64,000 nt of DNA, taken from positions 2,666,001 through 2,730,000 of the forward strand of contig NZ_CP010523.2 of the NCBI RefSeq assembly GCF_000828055.2, read 5' to 3'. Positions 27,129-36,239 of the stretch are shown here, in pieces. Under the pieces are notes generated by a model. It made no database searches and was not told the DNA's origin. It was given only the letters and a program-made list of their open reading frames with translations. Made by a program: the position numbers and the translations under genes. Each line of letters starts with the position of its first letter. Position 1 is the stretch's first letter. This DNA is from Klebsiella variicola (GTDB taxonomy: Bacteria; Pseudomonadota; Gammaproteobacteria; Enterobacterales; Enterobacteriaceae).

Positions 27129-28798
27129 CTTCAGAGACCTTCCAGCAACCGCTGTTACAGGTGGCGCAACTGAGCGTCAGCTTCCCCTCGCCGCAGGGGC
27201 TGATTGAGGCGGTTAACGCCTTATCGTTTGACGTGCATGCCGGTGAAGTCCTGGCTTTGGTAGGCGAGTCCGGTTCGGGTAAATCCGTCACGGCCCGGAC
27301 GCTAGTCGGGCTGGCGGGGGCAGGGGCGGCTGTTCGCGCCGAGTCCCTGATATTGCATGGGCACGATGGCCTGTCGCAGAATTTACTGGCGTGCGATGCC
27401 CGCCGTTGGCAGCAACTACGCGGGCGCGAAATTGGTTTTGTTTTGCAGGATGCACTGACCTCGCTTGACCCGCTGCGCCGGATTGGTCAGGAAGTCGCGG
27501 AGCCGTTGTTGACGCACCGCCTGGAACGGGGGGCGGCAGTTCGCGAACGCGTGGCGGAGCTGTTAACGCAAACCGGCATCCCCGATCCGCATAACCGGAT
27601 GGCGCAGTACGCACATGAACTCTCCGGTGGCTTGCGCCAACGAGCGCTCATCGCGTCGGCGCTGGCGGCGGGGCCGCGATTACTCATTGCCGATGAACCT
27701 ACTACCGCGCTGGACGCCACCGTACAAAAACAAGTTTTGAATGTATTCAGGGCCCTGGCGGATGCCGGGCATGGCGTGCTGCTGATCACCCATGATTTAT
27801 CGGTGGTGGCGGATATTGCCGACCGTGTGGTGGTGATGCGGCAGGGCAAAGCAGTGGAGAGCGGCAAGGTGCGACAGGTGCTGCATGCGCCGCAACACCC
27901 TTATACCCGCCGTCTGCTGGCGGCCATTCCCTCTGCCGGTACGCGTGGGACGTGGTTAACAGGAAACGATCCGCTGGGTCAAACGGTAGTGCGGGAGAAC
28001 ATCAGTACTGACAGCACCACACCCGTGCTGGCTGCCGATAACGTATCACTGGCGTATGTTCTGCCGGATGGCCGTCGCTTGCAGGCCGTCAATCAGGTGA
28101 CGTTAGAGGTCGCGCAGGGCGAAACTCTGGGCATTGTGGGCGAATCCGGTAGCGGGAAGACCACGCTAGGCAAACTGGCGCTGGCGCTGCAGGCACCGCA
28201 ACAGGGCGAGATCCTTCTCGCTGGGCAACCATGGAGCAGGCTGACAGAACGTCAGCGGCAGCCGTTGCGGTCGCGTATCCAGACGATTGTGCAGGATCCG
28301 CTGGGTTCATTTAATCCGCAATATAACGTGGCGCAATTGCTGCAACAGCCTCTGCGCCTGCATACGACGCTCACAGCCGCGGACCGGTTGTCACGTGCGC
28401 AGGCGTTGCTGGCGCTGGTTGGTTTAAGTCCTGATCTGCTGACGCGACGTCCGGCCACGCTTTCCGGTGGGCAGCGGCAACGTATCGCCATCGCCCAGGC
28501 CCTGGCCTGCGAGCCGGATATTCTGATTTGCGACGAGCCGGTGTCGGCGCTGGATGTCACCACCCAGGCGCAAGTGTTGGATTTGCTGGTAGCGCTGCAA
28601 CGCCGTTTGCATCTGTCAATGCTGTTTATCTCTCATGATCTGGGCGTGGTGCAGCATATGAGTCATCGTATTGCGGTGATGAAAGACGGCGAGGTAGTCG
28701 AAAGCGGCAGTGTGGATCAAATTTTTCGGGCGCCACGCCACCCGTGGACTCGACAATTGTTATCAGCTGTTGGGCAGACGCCGTTGCGATATAACTGA
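27125..28798 (+). CDS. Dual-domain ABC transporter ATPase (DppD-DppF fusion type)
   Basis: The protein is 557 residues from ATG 27125, overlapping the permease stop (ATGA). Two complete ATPase halves are present: GESGSGKS/ELSGGLRQR/LLIADEP and GESGSGKT/LSGGQRQR/ILICDEP, each followed by an oligopeptide-transporter C-terminal segment (HPYTRRLL, HPWTRQLL). It is the YejF/GsiA-like arrangement rather than separate D and F proteins. Confidence 0.92.
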   Translation: MTSETFQQPLLQVAQLSVSFPSPQGLIEAVNALSFDVHAGEVLALVGESGSGKSVTARTLVGLAGAGAAVRAESLILHGHDGLSQNLLACDARRWQQLRGREIGFVLQDALTSLDPLRRIGQEVAEPLLTHRLERGAAVRERVAELLTQTGIPDPHNRMAQYAHELSGGLRQRALIASALAAGPRLLIADEPTTALDATVQKQVLNVFRALADAGHGVLLITHDLSVVADIADRVVVMRQGKAVESGKVRQVLHAPQHPYTRRLLAAIPSAGTRGTWLTGNDPLGQTVVRENISTDSTTPVLAADNVSLAYVLPDGRRLQAVNQVTLEVAQGETLGIVGESGSGKTTLGKLALALQAPQQGEILLAGQPWSRLTERQRQPLRSRIQTIVQDPLGSFNPQYNVAQLLQQPLRLHTTLTAADRLSRAQALLALVGLSPDLLTRRPATLSGGQRQRIAIAQALACEPDILICDEPVSALDVTTQAQVLDLLVALQRRLHLSMLFISHDLGVVQHMSHRIAVMKDGEVVESGSVDQIFRAPRHPWTRQLLSAVGQTPLRYN

Positions 28799-28937
28799 GC
28801 AGTAAACGTCAAACACCGTTATCAGAAATGGGGTCATGTTATTCAACACTCTTATCATCTCCAGAGCCCGTTCCAGGCGGTCTTACGTGATAGAGGGCAG
28901 GGAAGAGGCACTGGCCCGGCGCTCGATAGTGCCATCC

Positions 28938-28957
28938 GTACGCAGTGCTCGTTCAGC
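28938..28957. repeat. 20-bp repeat, left copy beside the efflux module
   Basis: Bases 28938-28957 are identical to 32471-32490, in the same orientation. The right copy lies inside a decayed transposase frame; in the left copy the minus strand also reads AERALR. The two copies bracket the emrBA/marR-like genes. The surrounding 28799-28982 holds no gene. Confidence 0.6.
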
Positions 28958-28982
28958 TAAGTTTGCCTATGTGAATTTCAGT

Positions 28983-30521
28983 TTAGTGACCTGCTGCGGG
29001 GGCGCCTGGCATACCCGATTTCACGAACGGCGGGCGGGTGAACCAGATGATGATAATCAGCGCCATAAAACCCCAGCCGAGCACCCAGAAATAGTCGATT
29101 GTCGACATCATGTAGGCCTGCTGGGTAACCACCTGGTCAATCATCGCAAGATGCTGCTGCGTCGGGCCACCCATCTTATTTACGTAATCCATAGCCGCTG
29201 GGTTGTACTGTGTCACGCTCTCGGTCAGATTCGCGTGGTGGAAAACTTCACGTCGCTGCCAGATCCATGTGGTTAACGATGAGGCAAAGGAGCCGCCGAG
29301 TACGCGAAAGAACGTGGCCAGTCCTGAGCCTTCCGCCACTTCGTTACCGTGCAGATTCGACAGCACAATGGTGGTCAGCGGCATGAAGAAGAAGGCCACG
29401 CCAATCCCCATAAACATCTGCACGCTGGCGATGGTGCGGAAATCCACGTCAGTATTGAACTGCGCGCGCATCAGACAGGATGCCCCCATTGTCAGGAATG
29501 ACACTGAGCATAAAATTCGCAAATCCACTTTGGTGGCGTAACGTCCGATGACTGGCGTCAGCACCAGTGGTAAGAAGCCCATCGGCGCAGCGGCGAGACC
29601 GGCCCAGATAGCCGTGTAGCCCATCTGGGTCTGCAACCACTGCGGCAGAATAATGTTGATGGCAAAGAACGCGGCATAGCCCAGCATCAGCGCCAACGTG
29701 CCGATGGCGAAGTTGCGGTCTTTGAACAGCCGCAGGTTCACAATCGGGTGACGTTCGTCCAGCTCCCATATCACAAAGCAAATCAGGCTGATCGCCGAGA
29801 CAATAGACATCACGATAATGGGCGTAGAAGAGAACCAGTCTTCGTCGTTGCCCTTATCCAGCACCACCTGCAGCAGGCCCACGCCAAGCACCAACAGCGC
29901 GATGCCACTATAGTCGACAGGCGATGACTGCGTTGTTTCTTCACGCATGCGCAGCTGCGACCAGACCACGATGGAGGCGAAAATCCCAATCGGCACGTTG
30001 ATGTAGAAGATCCACGGCCAGGAGTAGTTATCGGTAAGCCAGCCGCCGGTGATAGGCCCCACGATAGGCGCCACCACGGTCACCATCGACAGCAGCGCCA
30101 GCGCCATGCTGCGTTTCATCGGCGGGAAGATAACCAGCAACAGCGTCTGACACATCGGGAACATCGGCCCGGCGAAAAAGCCCTGCAGCGCACGGAAGAT
30201 GATGAGCTCCGTCATGCTGTGGGCGAAGCCGCACAGAAATGACGTCAGGGTAAAGAACATCACCGAGGCGATAAACAACCGCAACTGCCCGAATCGGCGG
30301 GTAAACCAGCCTGTCAACGGTAGAGCAATAGCGTTACACACCGCAAAAGAGGTGATAACCCATGTCCCCTGATCGGCGCTAACGCCCAGGTTGCCGGAGA
30401 TAGTCGGCAGCGCCACGTTGGCGATGGTGGAGTCCAGCACCTGCATAAAGGTCGCCAGCGACAGGGCAAGCGTCGCCAGAAACAGGCTGGGGGGCGTAAA
30501 GGCTGCCTTCGGCTCTGACAT
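28983..30521 (-). CDS. EmrB-like drug efflux MFS transporter (DHA2, 14 spans)
   Basis: The 512-residue protein of the 14-span DHA2 family has LDSTIANVALPTISGNLG near residue 29, the motif DQGTWVITSFAVCNAIALPL, and the GPITGGWLTDNYSWPWIFYI antiporter motif. This matches EmrB in length and pattern. It would work with the membrane fusion protein encoded 10 bp upstream and an outer-membrane channel such as TolC. It is likely a second emrAB set, not the core one (inference from neighbours). Confidence 0.88.
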   Translation of the reverse strand: MSEPKAAFTPPSLFLATLALSLATFMQVLDSTIANVALPTISGNLGVSADQGTWVITSFAVCNAIALPLTGWFTRRFGQLRLFIASVMFFTLTSFLCGFAHSMTELIIFRALQGFFAGPMFPMCQTLLLVIFPPMKRSMALALLSMVTVVAPIVGPITGGWLTDNYSWPWIFYINVPIGIFASIVVWSQLRMREETTQSSPVDYSGIALLVLGVGLLQVVLDKGNDEDWFSSTPIIVMSIVSAISLICFVIWELDERHPIVNLRLFKDRNFAIGTLALMLGYAAFFAINIILPQWLQTQMGYTAIWAGLAAAPMGFLPLVLTPVIGRYATKVDLRILCSVSFLTMGASCLMRAQFNTDVDFRTIASVQMFMGIGVAFFFMPLTTIVLSNLHGNEVAEGSGLATFFRVLGGSFASSLTTWIWQRREVFHHANLTESVTQYNPAAMDYVNKMGGPTQQHLAMIDQVVTQQAYMMSTIDYFWVLGWGFMALIIIIWFTRPPFVKSGMPGAPAAGH

Positions 30522-30531
30522 AGCTTCTCTC

Positions 30532-31710
30532 TTAGCGCTGGGCTACAGCGCTGGTGTTGTCATGAAGGATTTTCGCCACCAGTTTATCGGCTGCTTCCAT
30601 TGGCGTTTCATACACATCGGTACGGAATCGCGGCTGTTCGACGGTTTTTTGTGGCAGAAGGTGACCACCCTGATTGCGGATATCCACCTCAGCGTTCATC
30701 GACAGACCCACACGCAGCGGATGCTTCTGCATGTCATGTGGATCAAGCGTGATGCGTACCGGCAGGCGTTGGACGATTTTGATCCAGTTGCCGCTGGCGT
30801 TCTGGGCTGGCAACAGTGAGAATGCGCTACCGGTACCAATGCCGAGACTTTCGATGGTGCCGTGATATTTCACGTTATCGCCATAGAGATCCGCATTCAG
30901 CTCTACTTTTTGCCCAATGCGCATGTCCTGCATTTGGCTCTCTTTAAAGTTGGCATCCACCCACACTTCATTCAGCGGCACGATGGCAAGCAGCGTGGTG
31001 CCGGAGGTGACACGCATCCCGAGCTGCACAGCACGTTTAGCGACGTAACCACTGACGGGCGCAACAATGGTGCTGCGGGAGTTATCGAGATAGCGTTGGC
31101 GCAGCGTCGCAACGGCGGTTTTGACTTCAGGATGGTTATCCACCACGGTGTCATCAACCATCGCCTGATTGGTTTTGAGCGCTTGCTCTGCAGCCAGTAA
31201 ATCGCTTTGCGCGCTGGTCACGGCATCACGGTAGTGCGCCAGATCTTCCACCGCAATGGCGCCGGAACTGACAATTTTTTCCCGGCGCACGTAGTCACTT
31301 TTCGCTGTTTGCAGGGCTACTTTTTTGGCAGCAACTTGTGCACGGTAGTTGTCGGCAGTGCTATAGAGACCACGCACCTGACGCACTGTGCTGGCGAGAT
31401 TGGCTTCAGCCTGCTGCAGGGCGATGGCGGTATCGCTTGGGTCCAGCAGAACCAGGGGCTGGCCTTTTTCGACATAATCGCCTTCATCCACGGTCACCTG
31501 AGTCACGGTACCGGTGATTTGCGGTGTCAGGGTGACCTGATTTCCGTTGACGTAAGCATCGTCGGTGCTCTCGTAATAGCGGGCGTAAAGCAGATACCAG
31601 GCCAGACAGCCTCCTGCCGCGAGGATCAGGATCAGTAATAAAATGGCGAAGTTTCTTGTACGCTTGCCTGGGCGCTTGTCAGAGGGAGGCGCGTTATTTT
31701 CCATAGACAT
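30532..31710 (-). CDS. EmrA-like membrane fusion protein
   Basis: The 392-residue HlyD-family adaptor has one N-terminal membrane span (about 20-42), lipoyl-like halves (TVDEGDYVEKGQPLVLLDPSD and IVAPVSGYVAKRAVQLGMRV) and a central helical hairpin. It bridges EmrB to the outer-membrane channel. The start at 31710 has AAGGT upstream; Met3 is possible. It lies 15 bp after the MarR gene, so the three form one operon. Confidence 0.88.
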   Translation of the reverse strand: MSMENNAPPSDKRPGKRTRNFAILLLILILAAGGCLAWYLLYARYYESTDDAYVNGNQVTLTPQITGTVTQVTVDEGDYVEKGQPLVLLDPSDTAIALQQAEANLASTVRQVRGLYSTADNYRAQVAAKKVALQTAKSDYVRREKIVSSGAIAVEDLAHYRDAVTSAQSDLLAAEQALKTNQAMVDDTVVDNHPEVKTAVATLRQRYLDNSRSTIVAPVSGYVAKRAVQLGMRVTSGTTLLAIVPLNEVWVDANFKESQMQDMRIGQKVELNADLYGDNVKYHGTIESLGIGTGSAFSLLPAQNASGNWIKIVQRLPVRITLDPHDMQKHPLRVGLSMNAEVDIRNQGGHLLPQKTVEQPRFRTDVYETPMEAADKLVAKILHDNTSAVAQR

Positions 31711-31725
31711 AACCGGTGACCTTAA

Positions 31726-32181
31726 TTAGCGATGGGGGGCCGTGAATTCATCGGGCAGCATTTTGATAAGAATATCTGCGAGCTGCCGGGATTCTTCGGG
31801 CGTCAGACGCGCCGTTAAGTCCGCGAGGATGGTATTCAGTGCTTCATTCTGAAACGTATTGCACAGCGTCTGACCTTTTGCCGTCAGGGCCAGGATCACC
31901 TGGCGCTTGTCGTGCGGATTCGGGCGGCGCTCGATCAGGTCGTTCTTCACCATACGTGCAACCATACGGCTCATTGCCCCGGTATCCATCTGCAGGCTCT
32001 TGCAGATTTCTGCCGGGCTGGTGTTACCTTTAAATATATTAATCAATACCTTAAATTGCGGTGCGGTAATGCCGCTGTCGGCAAAGTAATGGCCGATAAG
32101 CAGGTCCTTAAACTGGTTTGCCAGATGGAACAGCAAACCCAGATGCAGGTTTTTATGGGAAGAGTCGATTGGGGTATTCAT
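31726..32181 (-). CDS. MarR family repressor of the efflux operon
   Basis: The protein is 151 residues from ATG 32181; a longer frame would read through its own operator. The winged helix is typical (SPAEICKSLQMDTGAMSRMV, then RRPNPHDKRQVILALTAKG with the wing). It is first in the operon with emrA- and emrB-like genes. A perfect 9-bp-arm inverted repeat lies 15 bp upstream, fitting autorepression relieved by a phenolic or drug ligand, as for MarR and EmrR. Confidence 0.88.
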   Translation of the reverse strand: MNTPIDSSHKNLHLGLLFHLANQFKDLLIGHYFADSGITAPQFKVLINIFKGNTSPAEICKSLQMDTGAMSRMVARMVKNDLIERRPNPHDKRQVILALTAKGQTLCNTFQNEALNTILADLTARLTPEESRQLADILIKMLPDEFTAPHR

Positions 32182-32195
32182 GATAGCTGCCTGGT

Positions 32196-32219
32196 CAGTA
32201 ATTAACATGATAATTACTG
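32196..32219. promoter_or_regulatory. Probable MarR operator
   Basis: CAGTAATTA (32196-32204) and TAATTACTG (32211-32219) are perfect 9-bp arms around ACATGA. A direct repeat GCCTGGTCA (32189-32197 and 32219-32227) surrounds it. It lies 15 bp from the MarR start, over the expected promoter. Confidence 0.75.
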
Positions 32220-32298
32220 CCTGGTCACCAATTGTCAAATTAGGTCAACAGAAAGCACACATATTGACAAATGGAGGAGGGCGATAAGCGAATTACGA

Positions 32299-32615
32299 TC
32301 ACTCGAACCCGTGATGCCCGCAGACATCAATTTGGATGCGCTCTGGGGTACAGGCCCGACGCAGGCGTGATTGATGTACGCGCGGCCGTAACTTGCCAGG
32401 GTTCCCTGAACCAGTCGGTGTCATCAGCTGGCGTACTGTCGGACCAAAATCAGCGTAATGTTCGCGGATAGTACGCAGTGCTCGTTCAGCGAGGCCCGGC
32501 ATGAGTTGCCGGTTGCCAGGCTGGCTACGACGACGGTTAACAAGTGAAAGCGGCCCATGTTCACGATAGCGCTCCAACAACCGTCGGCAGTGTCTGTCAG
32601 ATATCTCAAGCGGAT
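32299..32615 (-). pseudogene. Decayed transposase fragment, copy 2 (ISNCY-like)
   Basis: The minus strand reads DRHCRRLLERYREHGPLSLV, NRRRSQPGNRQLMPGLAERA and LRTIREHYADFGPT, the N-terminal part of ISNCY-type transposases. It then degenerates (RQLMTPTGSGNP) with no catalytic domain. No terminal inverted repeats were found. The fragment contains the right copy of the 20-bp repeat at 32471-32490. The family name rests on remembered sequence pattern. Confidence 0.55.
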
Positions 32616-32619
32616 AATA

Positions 32620-32769
32620 TTGAGTACGTACCGGGCAAGACCATCAGGTCGTTGGTTATTGCTGGGTTTTCAACGACGACGGCTAGCCATACCCAGCGGG
32701 CCAGATTCACGGTAACGCGACAGAAGGCATCGGCACAGGCTGTCAGATATGCTCAGGCGCTGTGTGGCC
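32620..32769 (-). pseudogene. Decayed transposase fragment, copy 1 (paralogous to copy 2)
   Basis: Directly upstream on the minus strand a second, diverged copy of the same segment reads QRLSISDSLCRCLLSRYRES, GPLGMASRRR, a stop codon, then KPSNNQRPDGLARYVLNIIR. It aligns with copy 2 over about 45 residues. Two tandem remnants imply two insertions of related elements or a duplication before decay. Confidence 0.5.
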
Positions 32770-33105
32770 ATCAAGTGTAGTCAGACGTCGAACGATAACG
32801 TCCTAATAACTTTGAGTCGGTTAACTTTATCCAAAGCAAAAAACTCCGCCGCATGAGCCGTCATCAGAATCTATCGATGCTGAATCTACGAGTACTTATC
32901 CAGGAGAAAACCTAACAACTTAGCCACCACAATATGAGTGCGCATAATGTATATTATGTTAAATATGATATCAGGGCGCGTAATCCCCCCATAGCGCCAA
33001 CTCTTCCCCATGAAATCCATAAACACCATCTTGTCATTCAGCGGCTGCTGACACGTTTGGATATGGCCCCTTCCATCACGTGCCGCTCTCACTCAGGGGA
33101 CTCTG

Positions 33106-33275
33106 ATGCCGACCGTGAACGACGTATACGAAAACCTCCCGGCGGACCAGCTATGGCGTTTTGGCATAAACTCCTCCAGCACGCATGTGGCGCTCTCGAC
33201 CGTCGTTGGGTTCTTTAGCCGAACGCACGCCGGTGACACGAGGACCGCACCAGGTCTTCCGGCGCCGTTAACATC
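33106..33275 (+). pseudogene. Remnant of a cbtA-like cobalt transporter gene (3' end)
   Basis: The frame from 33106 reads MPTVNDVYENLPADQLWRFG, closely matching MPTVNEVPEHFPADLLWRFR of the intact CbtA encoded at 46877-47632. The match continues with THVALSTVVG against THLVLWSVIG, then frays. DNA similarity is also obvious and weaker traces may extend upstream to about 33030. Transmembrane parts are missing. It was once a homologue of, or a duplicate of, the nitrile-island cobalt transporter. The rest of 32770-33362 shows no gene. Confidence 0.6.
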
Positions 33276-33362
33276 ATGTCTCGTTTCTGGTTCCGTATCT
33301 GCCAAACAATGCCGACTCACTCAATGCTAACCCGGCAAACCGCACGCCGCGCTTTCTCCGCC

Positions 33363-34148
33363 CTAAAATGTCCAGATGACAGCTGCTGTCAGTGCCGCCT
33401 CGTTACGTCGTAACACGATCGGGCTCTCATTTGCATGCTCCCCAAGCCAGGTATAGTCAGCGCTCAGGAGCGTACCCCAGTGGGCATCAAACTGGTGGCT
33501 CCAGGTCAGACTGTTGTCTATGCCATAAAATCCCCCCGGTGCTGAATAGCGGCTATAACCTGAGCGCTGGCTCTGCTGCGGATCCACCCCATACCAGGTA
33601 TTCAGGTAACGGTTGTCGCCAAACAGGGCCGCCGTCTGAAAGGCGACCGTGTCATGGTCAGTTTGTACAGGGAGCAACGTCAAGGATGCCTGGTAGCTTA
33701 CCCCCTGGCTGTCCGTTAAAGGCAGCGTCGCTTTACCTTCAACACTGAGCCACGAAAGCGCCTGCCAGCCGACGGCAAGGGCCGTGTTCAGGGAGGCGTC
33801 AATGTCTCCCATCCCTTTCAGATTATTTGCCCCTGCCCGCCAGCTGGCGTTTTTATCCGCCCTACCCAGATCGTATCCCAGCGTATGTTCGAAGTACCAG
33901 CCGCTGGCGTTCTGCAGGTCATATCCCACCCCTTTCTGCGTATCAATAAAAAATGCGCCGTTACGCCCCTGAAGTACAGGAACCACCTGCCATACCTGCT
34001 TGTCTGAACCTGAATATCGCGGAGTGTAGTGGCCTCCCAGCCCAATGGTGAAGGTGCCGGAGGAAGTGTCATCATTTGCTTGTACGCAGGATGTCATGGC
34101 CGTCAAAAGCGGTACGGTCATATACAGGGCTTTTTTTATCGCTATCAT
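33363..34148 (-). CDS. MipA/OmpV family outer-membrane protein
   Basis: The protein is 261 residues from ATG 34148 (GGGGAG 6 nt upstream); 16 extra residues in the longest frame precede the signal peptide. After the signal (ending CVQAN) it shows FTIGLGGHYTPRYSGSDKQV and alternating strands to the terminal aromatic (VIWTF), typical of MipA/OmpV barrels. It diverges from the two-component system across 124 bp, an arrangement suggesting that system controls it. Confidence 0.85.
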   Translation of the reverse strand: MIAIKKALYMTVPLLTAMTSCVQANDDTSSGTFTIGLGGHYTPRYSGSDKQVWQVVPVLQGRNGAFFIDTQKGVGYDLQNASGWYFEHTLGYDLGRADKNASWRAGANNLKGMGDIDASLNTALAVGWQALSWLSVEGKATLPLTDSQGVSYQASLTLLPVQTDHDTVAFQTAALFGDNRYLNTWYGVDPQQSQRSGYSRYSAPGGFYGIDNSLTWSHQFDAHWGTLLSADYTWLGEHANESPIVLRRNEAALTAAVIWTF

Positions 34149-34272
34149 ACTGTTCTCCCCACAGACGCCGGCTTCTCCTGAGGCAGGAGCTGCCACAAAA
34201 TGTTGGCGCAGTATGATTTGGCAAAATCAATGAATCGTCGGGATAGTGTTAAGAAACGGTCAAGGTGAACGG

Positions 34273-34968
34273 ATGTTGTCCAGAAGAGTGCTGATTATTG
34301 AAGATGACGCCGATGCGGCTGGCGTGCTCGAAGCCTATTTACGCCGTGAAAATTACGATGTCGTCATTACCGGAGACGGTCTTTCCGGGCTGGATATGGC
34401 GCACCGGTGGAAACCCGATCTGATCCTGCTGGATGTGATGCTTCCGGGGCTTAACGGCACCGAAGTCCTGGCTGGCCTGCGCCGTAAAAATGATGTTCCG
34501 GTGATCATGGTGACCGCCATGGGAGATACTCCCGATCGTATTGGCGCCTTGCGCTATGGCGCTGATGATTATGTTGTTAAGCCTTACCATCCGGGAGAAG
34601 TTGTGGCTCGGGTGCAGGCGGTACTGCGCCGCAGCAATCAAACAGAAACAAAGGAAGAGATCCTTCGCTGGCAATCGCTTGAAGTGAATGTTACGGCCAT
34701 CGTGGCGAGCATTGTCGACGGGGACACCACACCGCGCACGTTGGATCTGACCCCAACCGAATTTTCACTACTGACCACGCTTATGCGCTCTCCTTCACGT
34801 CCTTTTTCCCGCCAGCATTTACTGGAGAACTGTTTGCCGGAAAGTGAAGCCCTGGAGCGCGTGGTGGATACCCATATTTATAACCTGCGTAAAAAACTCG
34901 AGGCGGCGGGTATTTCCGGCGTGCTGGTTAACGTTCGCGGCGTAGGCTACAGGTTCAGACAACCATGA
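34273..34968 (+). CDS. OmpR/PhoB-type response regulator
   Basis: The protein is 231 residues from ATG 34273, which has AAGGTG 5 nt upstream. The receiver domain has acidic pocket EDD (10-12), phospho-Asp D54 in LILLDVMLPG and the conserved Lys in VVKPYHPGE. The C-terminal winged helix (LDLTPTEFSLLTTLM ... VVDTHIYNLRKKLE) binds DNA. It is BaeR-like in pattern. It overlaps the kinase gene by 4 bp and precedes an RND pump, so it is probably the pump's regulator. Confidence 0.92.
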   Translation: MLSRRVLIIEDDADAAGVLEAYLRRENYDVVITGDGLSGLDMAHRWKPDLILLDVMLPGLNGTEVLAGLRRKNDVPVIMVTAMGDTPDRIGALRYGADDYVVKPYHPGEVVARVQAVLRRSNQTETKEEILRWQSLEVNVTAIVASIVDGDTTPRTLDLTPTEFSLLTTLMRSPSRPFSRQHLLENCLPESEALERVVDTHIYNLRKKLEAAGISGVLVNVRGVGYRFRQP

Positions 34969-36161
34969 CAAAAACCCGCTACTCCTCCCTGTGGCGCTGG
35001 ATTTGCGCACGTATATTAGCGCTGGCCATCGGAAGCGTAATTGTCATTGCGACCTGTATGTGGCTACGTTATGCGGTGCAGAATTACTGGAACCTGGGCA
35101 GAATGCCGGTATCGGTCCGGCAAGAGTTTCTTGCGCTCAGCCAGAACCCGCAGGCCAACCCGGCGCGCTTCCATCAAATCGTCGATACCTGGTGGGGGTT
35201 GAGTTATTCAACCCCATCCATCGCCTCGGCGGACTGGGTCACCGTGGCGTTACTGGTCCTGGTCATGATCCCTTTTATTGTGGTGATGGGATTGCGATAT
35301 GCCAGGCCACTGGCGCTGCAGTTCAGCCGGCTGCGTGATGCGGCAAAGGACGTCGCCGAAGGGCAATTTGGCCGCCAGGCTGAGCTCATCAGGAATGCGC
35401 CGGCTGAAATGGTCAGCTTTGCCAGTGACTTTAATGCCATGACGGGGAAACTGGCCCGCTATGAAAAAGAGTTACGTACCTCTCATGTGGCCATGGCGCA
35501 TGAACTTCGCTCCCCCCTGACTGCCGCTATCGGACGTTTGCAGGGCATGCTGGATGGCGTGTTTGATGCCAGCCCGGAACAACTGGCAATGGTAATGAAA
35601 CAGCTTCAGCACCTGAATCGCCTGACCGATGAACTTCATCTGCTCTCGCTGTCTGATGCCGGGAATTTGGTGCTGGAAAACGAACCCTTTCGTCTGGATG
35701 AGCTGCTTAAAGAACGGGCGACATGGATCATGCCCCAGGCTGATGCACATCGTTTTACAATCAGGCTTCATCATTCTCAGGCGTGTCCCTTCAAAGGCGA
35801 TACGTTCCGTATGGGCCAGGTTTTCACCATTCTTATGGAAAATGCCCTCCGTTACGGGCGTGATGGCGGTTATCTTGATGTCACGCTGCACTACGCCAGC
35901 GGGCAATATTGCCTCGAATTTCGCGATGACGGTCCGGGGGTATCCTCCCAGTTCCTGCCGGAAATGTTCAACCGTTTTAGCCGGGAGGAGCAGTCGCGTG
36001 CCCGCCACTCCGGCGGCAGCGGTCTCGGTTTGTCGATTGCTCGCGCGATTTGTCAGGCCCATGGTGGCAGTATCAGCGCGTCGTTACCTGAAACCGGCGG
36101 ACTCGCAGTCACCCTTTTGTTACCCTGGACGTCGTCTGAGATGGAAAATAGCGGCTCTTGA
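34965..36161 (+). CDS. Sensor histidine kinase
   Basis: The 398-residue kinase has two membrane spans (about 15-35 and 90-112) flanking a small periplasmic domain, a HAMP segment, HisKA with phospho-His H179 in AHELRSPLTAA, and an ATPase domain with N box (MENALRYGRDGG) and G boxes (DDGPGV, GSGLGLSIARAI). It partners the overlapping response regulator. The signal is unknown; envelope stress or a pump substrate is plausible. Confidence 0.92.
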   Translation: MTKTRYSSLWRWICARILALAIGSVIVIATCMWLRYAVQNYWNLGRMPVSVRQEFLALSQNPQANPARFHQIVDTWWGLSYSTPSIASADWVTVALLVLVMIPFIVVMGLRYARPLALQFSRLRDAAKDVAEGQFGRQAELIRNAPAEMVSFASDFNAMTGKLARYEKELRTSHVAMAHELRSPLTAAIGRLQGMLDGVFDASPEQLAMVMKQLQHLNRLTDELHLLSLSDAGNLVLENEPFRLDELLKERATWIMPQADAHRFTIRLHHSQACPFKGDTFRMGQVFTILMENALRYGRDGGYLDVTLHYASGQYCLEFRDDGPGVSSQFLPEMFNRFSREEQSRARHSGGSGLGLSIARAICQAHGGSISASLPETGGLAVTLLLPWTSSEMENSGS

Positions 36162-36239
36162 TAATACCTTGACGAAACGTCGAATCTTTCTCGACTAAGC
36201 GCGCATTTAATAACGCCATCACCTTTATGGAGCGGCGTT

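Noticed and set aside
28836-29276. 146-codon frame overlapping the emrB-like gene
   Set aside because: Two thirds of it is antisense to the emrB-like coding sequence; the rest is the scar region with no family pattern.
32544-32780. 78-codon plus-strand frame in the scar
   Set aside because: It is the antisense shadow of the decayed transposase fragments on the minus strand.
32886-33092. 68-codon minus-strand frame in the scar
   Set aside because: No ribosome site or recognisable domain; lies in low-coding-quality sequence next to the cbtA remnant.
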